Below are positions 42,580-49,487 of a stretch of 64,000 nt of DNA, in pieces. Position 1 is the first letter of the stretch. Every line of letters starts with the position of its first letter. The stretch is from Leptolyngbya sp. PCC 7375 (lineage in GTDB: Bacteria; Cyanobacteriota; Cyanobacteriia; Phormidesmidales; Phormidesmidaceae): the NCBI RefSeq assembly GCF_000316115.1, contig NZ_JH993797.1:2466486-2530485 (forward strand), written 5' to 3'. The translations under genes were made by a program, and so were the position numbers. The notes beneath the pieces were generated by a model. The model was not told the DNA's origin and ran no database searches. It saw only the letters and a program-made list of their open reading frames with translations.

Positions 42580-43368
42580 ATGGAATTTATTTCAATCCTG
42601 CTTTCTAGCCTGATTTTTATCGGTTCACCCATTGGCTTGGGCCTGGATACCCTGGCCGAAAATGCGCTGCGGGCTCGGCTCAATGGCGTGGAAGATATTC
42701 AGGTACGGGTGGATAATGGCTCGAATTTGAACTTGCTGAAGGGTAAGATCAACCGGCTACAGGTGGGTGTGCGGGGTATGTATCCGGTGGAAGGGTTTCG
42801 GGTTGCGATCGCAGACCTGGACACTGACCCCATTGATCTAGATTTCAATAAACTCAGACGCGGCAAGGTAGTCCTGGATGAACCGTTAAATGGCGCACTT
42901 CATTTGGTAATTACACCAGAAGATCTCAATGAGTATCTGCTGTCACCGGAATTTACAGAACGGCTTAACAACATCGAAATTAACTTAGGAAATGCGGCCC
43001 AGTCCCGTGAAGCTAGCCGCTATCAGTTTAGCAATCCTAAGGCCACTTTCTTACCCGACAATCGCCTCCAGCTAGAGCTGGATCTCTCTGAGCCGAGCCT
43101 GGGGGAAGGATTAAAAATCAAGGCTCAGACTGGCTTTACCATTGAAAACGGTCATCGCTTGATTTTGGTAGACCCGGAAATGTCGGTCAATGACAGCGAA
43201 GCACCAGAACAGTTGCTGGAAGCATTCACCAAGAATTTGGGTGATCGTCTGAGCCTACGTCGCCTGGAAGAGTCCGGCATTACTATGCGGATCCTGGACG
43301 CATCGATTCAGCCCGAGCAATTTGATCTGGTGATGTGGGTTAGCATTGACCCAAGTTTTACACAGTAG
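42580..43368 (+). CDS. DUF2993 lipid-binding-type protein
   Basis: 262 residues. N-terminal hydrophobic segment (FISILLSSLIFIGSPIGLGL), then a DUF2993 (LmeA-like) beta-rich fold: LNLLKGKINRLQVGVRGMYP, IADLDTDPIDLDFNKLRRG, LVITPEDLNEYLLSPEF. Members of this family sit at membranes and bind lipids. The role in cyanobacteria is not known. Confidence 0.85.
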   Translation: MEFISILLSSLIFIGSPIGLGLDTLAENALRARLNGVEDIQVRVDNGSNLNLLKGKINRLQVGVRGMYPVEGFRVAIADLDTDPIDLDFNKLRRGKVVLDEPLNGALHLVITPEDLNEYLLSPEFTERLNNIEINLGNAAQSREASRYQFSNPKATFLPDNRLQLELDLSEPSLGEGLKIKAQTGFTIENGHRLILVDPEMSVNDSEAPEQLLEAFTKNLGDRLSLRRLEESGITMRILDASIQPEQFDLVMWVSIDPSFTQ

Positions 43369-43384
43369 GCGTTACGGTCGGCAA

Positions 43385-43457
43385 GGATAATCTCGTAGGG
43401 GTATTGCCTTGTGCGGTTCGGCTGAGGCTTCGACGGTGAGCTCAGCCGAACCGCTCA
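43385..43457 (+). repeat. Long inverted repeat, left copy (flanks OYE gene)
   Basis: Starts GGATAATCTCGTAGGGG and ends with CTCAGCCGAACCGCTCACC. The same about 73 bases, with a few changes, occur in reverse orientation at 44759-44832. The interior is itself palindromic (GCGGTTCGGCTGAG / CTCAGCCGAACCGC). Confidence 0.85.
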
Positions 43458-43582
43458 CCGTCGAAGCTACACCCTGCAACGACAGATGCCATCAACCCGA
43501 ATCACAGTTGCCGATTTGTCGATGAGCAAGCTATAGTTCGATTATTCGAAACTTTCGAACTATTGAATAAGGAAAGTTTTTT

Positions 43583-44695
43583 ATGGTTACCGCTACAGCT
43601 GACCCAGCATTAGCTGCGCTTTTTCAACCTCTGCAACTGGGCGCGATCGCAATTCCCAACCGCATTATCATGGCTCCGTTAACCCGTGCCCGGTCTGGGG
43701 TATCCCGCATCCCCAACGACCTGATGCGGGAGTATTACAACCAACGAGCCAGTGCCGGCCTGATCATTTCTGAAGCCACACAAATTTCTGAGCAGGCGGC
43801 TGGCTGGCAACAATCCCCCGGCATTTACACTGCTGAACAGATCGCCGGTTGGCAAAAGATTACCGAGGCTGTCCATCAGCGAGGTGGCAAAATTGTTCTA
43901 CAGCTGTGGCATACCGGGCGGGCGTCTCACCCTGACTTTCAACCCAATGGTGAGTTACCGGTATCTGCTTCGGCCATTGCCCTGCAAGGAGAGATTCATA
44001 CGCCCCTTGGCAAAAAGCCCTATGTCGCTCCCCGCCCCCTGACGTTAGAAGAGATTCCAGGTGTCGTTGAGCAGTATGTCACAGCCACTCTCAATGCCAA
44101 AGCAGCCGGATTTGACGGTGTGGAAATTCATGCAGCCAATGGTTATCTGATCGATCAATTCTTACGAGATGGCTCTAATCAGCGTACTGACACATATGGC
44201 GGTAGTGTGGAAAATCGGGCTCGGTTTTTGCTAGAGGTTACAGAGGCAGTGGTGAAGGCATGGAGTTGCGATCGCGTCGGTGTGCGATTATCGCCCTATG
44301 TCGCCTTTAACGGCATGAAAGACAGCGATCCTCTAACTACGTTTACCTATGTGGCGACAGCTTTGAACCAATTTAATCTAGCTTATCTCCATGTCATAGA
44401 AGCCTTACCAGGTCACTTTATGGCAGCAGCAGACGGCGTTGAGCGAGTCACCCCCCATCTGCGTCAGGCCTTTAAGGGACCCATCCTTCTGAATGGAGGC
44501 TATGGCGCAGAAACTGGAGCCGCCGCCCTCCAGAATAATGAAGCAGACGCAATTGCCTACGGCATTCCCTTTATTGCTAACCCTGATTTGGTCGAGCGTT
44601 TTAAGCAAGGTGCGCCTCTAAATGAAGCGGATCCGGCCACGTTTTATACCCACGATCGTAAAGGTTATGTAGACTATCCAGCATTGGCGGCTTAA
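43583..44695 (+). CDS. Old yellow enzyme family alkene reductase (NemA-like)
   Basis: 370-residue FMN enzyme that reduces activated C=C bonds with NAD(P)H. LFQPLQLGAIAIPNRIIMAPLTR starts the barrel. KIVLQLWHTGRASH and VEIHAANGYLIDQFLRDGSN contain substrate-binding His/Asn, and NQRTDTYGGSVENRARFLLEV binds flavin. The length is typical. It lies inside a pair of inverted 73-bp repeats, and GAATAAGGAAAGTTTTTTATG gives a fair ribosome site. Confidence 0.95.
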   Translation: MVTATADPALAALFQPLQLGAIAIPNRIIMAPLTRARSGVSRIPNDLMREYYNQRASAGLIISEATQISEQAAGWQQSPGIYTAEQIAGWQKITEAVHQRGGKIVLQLWHTGRASHPDFQPNGELPVSASAIALQGEIHTPLGKKPYVAPRPLTLEEIPGVVEQYVTATLNAKAAGFDGVEIHAANGYLIDQFLRDGSNQRTDTYGGSVENRARFLLEVTEAVVKAWSCDRVGVRLSPYVAFNGMKDSDPLTTFTYVATALNQFNLAYLHVIEALPGHFMAAADGVERVTPHLRQAFKGPILLNGGYGAETGAAALQNNEADAIAYGIPFIANPDLVERFKQGAPLNEADPATFYTHDRKGYVDYPALAA

Positions 44696-44758
44696 CGGAA
44701 GATCAATAATATTAAGTCCTGGTTGATAATCTTCGGTATCGCGGGGCTGGCCTTCGGC

Positions 44759-44832
44759 GTGAGCGGTTCGGCTGAGCTCACCGTCGAAGCCTCAGTCGAA
44801 CCGCACAAGGCACAGCCCCTACGAGATTATCC
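44759..44832 (-). repeat. Long inverted repeat, right copy (flanks OYE gene)
   Basis: Reverse complement of the left copy at 43385-43457, from GTGAGCGGTTCGGCTGAGCT to CCCCTACGAGATTATCC. Together they bracket about 1.3 kb with the OYE gene. Confidence 0.85.
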
Positions 44833-44979
44833 ATTTTGCATCAGATACTGAATCGGATTTGGTGGAGTTAATGGCTATAGTGACCGTTCATTAGTGTCAT
44901 CACTGAATGCTAGTGAACCCTGATAATCGACCTCACCGTAACCCACACCAAACCTGCATATTTGCTACGAACGATCACC

Positions 44980-45056
44980 TTGTCGGGGGGTGTGGGGGAG
45001 TTTAGGCCCCCCCGAATGGAGGGTTTCAGGGAGGAAAACCCTGAGCAGCCCCCATC
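44980..45056. repeat. Dispersed G-rich intergenic repeat, copy 2
   Basis: Shares GGGTTTCAGGG, GGAAAACCCTGAGCA and a preceding G-rich string with copy 1 at 354-428. The remainder of the 44833-45147 gap shows no gene. Confidence 0.6.
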
Positions 45057-45147
45057 CCTATTTGCCAGTTTTGATAGCTATATTTCTTGAATGCTCTAGA
45101 GAGAGCCATAAACTCATTCTTCACAAGCCCTGAGGCTATATCCCCCA

Positions 45148-45423
45148 CTAACGATAAGTTCGCACCTTCTTGTAAGGATCTTGCTTCTGAATCCACCCCA
45201 AAAATTTCTCCATTTTCGGATGGGACCTTAATCGGTCTACCGTATTGAGTTCCTGGGCTAATTCTTTATTGGTAAACAGAGTGTGAATTTGCTTATGGCA
45301 GGGAGCACAAATATCTGTCGTTGCTCCTGGGTCTTGCTTTTTTCGCTTAGTCTGCTGACGGGGTACAAGGTGATGCTCCGTTAGTTTTGGGCAATCACGT
45401 TGGCAAAGTTCACACTGAGGCAT
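45148..45423 (-). CDS. Small HNH endonuclease-type protein
   Basis: 91 residues from the ATG at 45423; an in-frame start 12 bases earlier is possible. Zinc pairs CELC and CAPC surround EHHLVPR and CHKQIH, the HNH pattern. The rest is basic (RQQTKRKKQ). It probably nicks or cuts nucleic acid. The partner is unknown; similar solitary HNH proteins are common in cyanobacteria. It is divergent from the next gene with only 55 bases between. Confidence 0.8.
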   Translation of the reverse strand: MPQCELCQRDCPKLTEHHLVPRQQTKRKKQDPGATTDICAPCHKQIHTLFTNKELAQELNTVDRLRSHPKMEKFLGWIQKQDPYKKVRTYR

Positions 45424-45478
45424 AGAAGAAAACAAGCAGAACTATCCTCCATGGTAGTGTTGACGCGACTGCTATGCT

Positions 45479-46507
45479 ATGAAGCGTGCCCCCTCAAACA
45501 ATTGGATAATGTCGCTACGGAATCGGTTCGCTGCGCTCGTTGTAGTGTCTTTTGTTGTATTTTCTGCCATTTTTGGCTGGCATTCAGCCCATGCCAGCAC
45601 CGCTGAGGTGAAAGTTACACCTCTTGGTAGCCACGATGGTGAATTCTGTCGGTTAGACCGGGCAATTGTTTTTGAAGATCCCAACGGACTGCGCATTCTC
45701 TATGATGCGGGTCGGACTGTGGCTGGAGCCGAGGATCCGCGTCTGGGTGATATTGATATTGTCCTTGTTAGCCATGTCCACGGCGACCATCTTGGCGATC
45801 GTCGCATTGAGGCGGTCAATACTGGCAGCTGTGCCACACCTGAATTTACCGTCAGTACCGTCCCCAACTCCAATAGCGTTGAAATTGCAGTTGGGAAAGA
45901 GGCCCAAATTGTTGTGGGTAGCGAAATGGCCAAGTTTTTCGCGAATAAGGTGTCAGGGTTAGGCGGTGATCCTCAGTCGGTGAAGCTGGTACGCTTTGGA
46001 GCGTCTTACACAAGGGATGGTGTGACGATTACAACAGTCCCTGCCGTGCATTCCAACGGTCTGAGCGGTGATTTTATTGAAGGGGATCTGGGTGAGAGTC
46101 TGAATGCGGCTGGGCTGACTGCCTATGTGGGGCCACCGACGGGTTATGTGGTCACGTTTTCGAATGGGTTGGTGGTTTATCTTTCGGGGGATACGGGGGT
46201 TACGGCTGAGCAGGAAACGGTAGTGGGGAATCAGTATGGCGCTGAGCTAGTGGTGATGAATATTGGGGATACGTTTACCACGGGGCCAACGGAGGCGGCT
46301 TATGTGATCGATGAGCTGATTAGGCCAAATGCGGTGATTGCGTCCCATGCGAATGAAGAGGCGACCAGTGGGGGTGAGGTGCTGCCGGATACGAGGACGG
46401 CTATGTTTATTGAGGCGACAGAGGCACCTGTTTATGTTCCGCTGAGTGGACAGGCAATGATGTTTGACACAGATGGAACGTGTACGGATGGATGCGTAGG
46501 AGAGTAG
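45479..46507 (+). CDS. Exported metallo-beta-lactamase-fold hydrolase (UlaG-like)
   Basis: 342 residues; the ATG at 45509 is a good alternative start. Signal peptide FAALVVVSFVVFSAIFGWHSAHA. The metal site HVHGDHLGD fits the MBL HxHxDH motif, with later ligands in PAVHSNG, YLSGDTGV and ASHANE. It probably acts in the periplasm on an unknown ester, phosphodiester or lactone. TAEVKVTPLGSHDGEFCRLD is typical of UlaG-like L-ascorbate-type lactonases. No substrate can be named. Confidence 0.88.
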   Translation: MKRAPSNNWIMSLRNRFAALVVVSFVVFSAIFGWHSAHASTAEVKVTPLGSHDGEFCRLDRAIVFEDPNGLRILYDAGRTVAGAEDPRLGDIDIVLVSHVHGDHLGDRRIEAVNTGSCATPEFTVSTVPNSNSVEIAVGKEAQIVVGSEMAKFFANKVSGLGGDPQSVKLVRFGASYTRDGVTITTVPAVHSNGLSGDFIEGDLGESLNAAGLTAYVGPPTGYVVTFSNGLVVYLSGDTGVTAEQETVVGNQYGAELVVMNIGDTFTTGPTEAAYVIDELIRPNAVIASHANEEATSGGEVLPDTRTAMFIEATEAPVYVPLSGQAMMFDTDGTCTDGCVGE

Positions 46508-46535
46508 CAAGTAGTGAAGCTTACATCAATAACTG

Positions 46536-46560
46536 AATCATGCACCGTACGTTCATGATT
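46536..46560. terminator. Hairpin between convergent genes
   Basis: AATCATG (46536-46542) pairs with CATGATT (46554-46560). CGTACG occupies the loop. No clear T-run follows, so it is a weak candidate. Confidence 0.4.
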
Positions 46561-46632
46561 ACCCTCACAATAAAAGGAGATTTAGCTCATTCCAACACTT
46601 AAATCATGTCAGTTTTCTGACCAATTCTTTTC

Positions 46633-47130
46633 TCAATCTTCAACATCACCACTACTCACATTCTCAGCAGCAATCGATGCCAAGTTAAGTATTGTGCTTT
46701 TGACAATTCCTAGATTAAAAACATCGGATAGTTTTTTTCGAAACTCGGATGGTGTCTCTGAAACCCAAGGATTTGAGACAGTAGTTTCCAAGTCTTGAAA
46801 TACACTTGCAACAGAAATTCCTGTAACACTTTTCTTCTGGTAAGATTTTCTCAGGATATTCGGCAATTCATCCTCTCTTGGAAAAATTGTTACAGGATAA
46901 GGGATTTCAGGCCGATGCACTACTGAAAATAAGGTGGCAGTCCGATTACTTAACACATGGTTCGCATGGACTATTATTATTTGATTGCCCGTTTTAGATT
47001 CCTCATCCTGAAAAATCAAAGTCATAATTCCATTGCTGCTTTTATACCAGTCGTCTTGAGCAACCTTAAGAATCTCTCTTGGTGATTGCGTATCACTAAG
47101 TTCAAGGCCATTCGGCCAAAAATTACTCAT
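46633..47130 (-). CDS. Unknown partner of the EEP nuclease
   Basis: About 165 residues from the ATG at 47130. It overlaps the end of the EEP gene by eight bases, so the two are co-translated. No domain was recognised. Visible pieces are IMTLIFQDEESKTGNQIIIVHANHVL (mixed strand and helix), PYPVTIFPREDELPNILRKSYQK and an acidic tail (SSGDVED). It ends in a short gap to the convergent MBL gene. No orthologue comes to mind. It could be an inhibitor or sensor for the nuclease. Confidence 0.65.
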   Translation of the reverse strand: MSNFWPNGLELSDTQSPREILKVAQDDWYKSSNGIMTLIFQDEESKTGNQIIIVHANHVLSNRTATLFSVVHRPEIPYPVTIFPREDELPNILRKSYQKKSVTGISVASVFQDLETTVSNPWVSETPSEFRKKLSDVFNLGIVKSTILNLASIAAENVSSGDVED

Positions 47131-48001
47131 CTTGCTCACCGCAAAAATTTACAAGAATTGGAAAATGATCTGATGCTTTATTGATGTCTGGATGACCTTT
47201 GGCATCCATGAGTGATTCTGCTCCTGCATCAGTCAAAATCTGCACATCGCAAAAAAGTTCTACGATTGAGTGGTTAATAACAATTTGATCAAGCATACTC
47301 CATCCATAGGGTCCCTGATTACTAGTATCATAGACGGTTCCAGCAGGCCCATCAGTATTGTCTCCGAAGAGACTCCACATAGGATTGTAGTAAAGGTCAT
47401 AATTTTTATCTAGATGCTTGCGATAACCACGTCGTACACACGATTTCGTCATCATTGCATTCAATCCTGCAGCCAAATTCATACCTCTATCAAATGGATT
47501 CATATTGAAATCACCGAGCAGTATCAATTTTTTTGTATTTTGCTGTTTTTTGACAAATCTCATTTCACCTGCCAACTCTTGAGCAAATGACTGACGAGCT
47601 TCAGGATCATAATTCCGTATATCAACACCATGCACTAACGCAAGCAAAGCGTTATGTTGCCCAATTTTGAACTGACGCACACTTGTCCGAAATCCAGCAT
47701 GAATTTCGGACAAATCAAATTCAGGATTTTTGCAAAAACAGTGGAATCTTTCTTCAGAGGAAGTATCTGGATGATAGAAATCGCTTGAAACCTCTTTTTG
47801 AATTGACTGAAGCGTTTTTGGCACCGGAACATTGTTTTCGTTAAGTACAATGATATCAGCGTTTGTTGACGCAGCAATCGAACAAACAAAACCGGTTAGG
47901 TCTTTATTATTAACGTTCCAGAAAAGAATTCGCGGCAAAATTGCGATCCATAACAGTTGCCTGCCTCCACTTATAGCATGCCTGTAACTGTAGGCAGGCA
48001 A
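47123..48001 (-). CDS. Endonuclease/exonuclease/phosphatase (EEP) family protein
   Basis: Up to 292 residues; the conserved part begins at PRILFWNVNNKDL, so a TTG at 47938 may be the real start. FWNVNN, the Glu in VLNEN, LLGDFNMNPFD and ASDHFPILV are the EEP metal and catalytic motifs. The HCFCKNPEFDL and DNTDGPAGTVYDTSNQGPYG stretches are family-specific. It may hydrolyse DNA, RNA or a phosphodiester. It is the first gene of a two-gene unit with the 46633-47130 gene. Neighbouring palindromes and an isolated position suggest mobile or defence character, as inference only. Confidence 0.8.
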   Translation of the reverse strand: MPAYSYRHAISGGRQLLWIAILPRILFWNVNNKDLTGFVCSIAASTNADIIVLNENNVPVPKTLQSIQKEVSSDFYHPDTSSEERFHCFCKNPEFDLSEIHAGFRTSVRQFKIGQHNALLALVHGVDIRNYDPEARQSFAQELAGEMRFVKKQQNTKKLILLGDFNMNPFDRGMNLAAGLNAMMTKSCVRRGYRKHLDKNYDLYYNPMWSLFGDNTDGPAGTVYDTSNQGPYGWSMLDQIVINHSIVELFCDVQILTDAGAESLMDAKGHPDINKASDHFPILVNFCGEQDE

Positions 48002-48002
48002 C
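47957..48002. repeat. 11-bp inverted repeat at the EEP 5' end
   Basis: GTTGCCTGCCT and AGGCAGGCAAC lie 24 bases apart around CATGCCTGTAACTG. It overlaps the possible start region, so it may be an operator or a decayed element end. Confidence 0.45.
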
Positions 48003-48173
48003 TTACAGGTAAGAGTTAAGGAAAATAACTTACAAACAGAAGCCAGATGAACTAAATGTATTGGATAGAGTTGCTTTTTCGCTCTATTCGCCCAAAAGTA
48101 CGATGCATCAAATTTTGAGGAATAAAAACAACAGTTGCCTCTGGATCGCCAAGCAACAATTCAGCAATAAGGA

Positions 48174-48287
48174 GAATGGGACGAGAAATCAATCATCCGA
48201 GAATGCTTGGGCAGGGTGATTAGTGCCCACGGCTAGCACTAGCAAGCCTGCCAACCATCCCAGTCGCCGATTTACTCGTCCCATTCT
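48174..48287. other. Structured 114-bp inverted-repeat element
   Basis: AGAATGGGACGAGAAATC pairs with GATTTACTCGTCCCATTCT (one bulged A), closing about 78 bases. Inside are further pairs (GGCAGG/CCTGCC, GTGC/GCAC). It lacks a reading frame. It could be a MITE or a folded RNA. Confidence 0.5.
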
Positions 48288-48406
48288 GTTAGATCAACTT
48301 GAGCGCACAAGGGGTTTAACAGACCCATCTAGAGATATTCCCCAGATTGCAGCACACAGCAAACCGTAACTTTATAAAAAAGGACCGTAGCTTCACATAT
48401 GGCTCG

Positions 48407-48434
48407 GTAGGGGCGCACAGCAGTGCGCCCCTAC
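48407..48434. terminator. Perfect 12-bp hairpin
   Basis: GTAGGGGCGCAC and GTGCGCCCCTAC flank AGCA, just 9 bases past the stop of the DUF4079 gene. It is likely a terminator or palindromic repeat. Confidence 0.6.
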
Positions 48435-48442
48435 GGCCCCCA

Positions 48443-49144
48443 TCATCCACAGGTTTTATTGACAAAGTCACACCCAAACACAAAGGGTTCCTGCCAGCTG
48501 AGGGGAATCTCTAACAAATCCCTGGTACCTGTAATTCCTTGCCCAATAAAAAACAACAGGGCAATACAGTTCAGGGCAATATGGACTTTTCGCCAGGTCT
48601 TAGATTTATAAATCTCTGGCAAAATTGCTAACGAAATAATCATCAGCGACGCTGCGATCATGCCGTAGTAGTAATGGGACACCTGCCACTCATAGGTGCG
48701 ACGAAACACGCCATCCTGACTACCCAAAATCCATAGACCTGCAGTGGTCAGGGCAGCAAACAGGCCACGCCAGAACTTTTGCGAAGCTTTTGCCCGGTAT
48801 AAACACACTAACGAGCCTATGGTGAACAAAAACATGATCGCGATAAATATCACAGTGCCCTGGGGTACTGGGCTATCTGTCGCCGCTTTCTTAACGATGT
48901 TCTTGATGATTGGATGCCCCACCCCAACTAAGGTTAGACCCACAACAGCACCCGTGAGCCACTTGCCTAAATTGACATGCTCTTTACCGACTACGGGTGG
49001 AATTTTGGATTTTTCTTTTGCCTGCACCGCTAGACGACGCTGCCGAGTCTGAAGTGCAAAATAGGACACCATACCAATAAGCGGGAATACCACACTTACC
49101 GCCAGTATTGGGTGCATGAGTCTAAGCCAATCGTTGATGGTCAT
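48443..49144 (-). CDS. DUF4079 membrane protein
   Basis: 233 residues with five or six membrane helices. MTINDWLRLMHPILAVSVVFPLIGMV and VSHYYYGMIAASLMIISLAILPEI carry the conserved His residues typical of the heme- or quinone-like DUF4079 family in cyanobacteria; the cofactor is not known. The C-terminus has FGCDFVNKTCG with two Cys. It is followed by a hairpin. Upstream is about 330 bases without a gene before the cellulose synthase gene on the other strand. Confidence 0.88.
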   Translation of the reverse strand: MTINDWLRLMHPILAVSVVFPLIGMVSYFALQTRQRRLAVQAKEKSKIPPVVGKEHVNLGKWLTGAVVGLTLVGVGHPIIKNIVKKAATDSPVPQGTVIFIAIMFLFTIGSLVCLYRAKASQKFWRGLFAALTTAGLWILGSQDGVFRRTYEWQVSHYYYGMIAASLMIISLAILPEIYKSKTWRKVHIALNCIALLFFIGQGITGTRDLLEIPLSWQEPFVFGCDFVNKTCG

Positions 49145-49487
49145 CGTTCTCTCACTTGCTGGTTAATGTCTGCTGGATAACAACTAGATTTTGCAATAGT
49201 TCAGGAAAACTACTGTGCCGGATTTCTGAATTCCAGGACCACTGTAAACGGACTCGAAACCCGCTGCATGATGAAAATAAAAATAGTAGCTGATGGCTAG
49301 CTGAAAAGTTTAAAGATGACAATTCACCAAGCTCTCAGCAAATTTTCAGCCCAGTATGCAACTTATTGAACAGTTAGGGCAACACCTATATGTGTAAGTT
49401 GAGCGTGGCATACATCCAAATTCGTGCCGTATTCGTAACCTTACATAGACTTAATTCTATTAATGCGTATTACTCGTGGAAGAATCC
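49145..49487. other. Divergent intergenic region
   Basis: Region between DUF4079 and the glycosyltransferase. No gene is visible. It probably contains both promoters. A GGAAGA ribosome site precedes the ATG at 49488. Confidence 0.4.
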
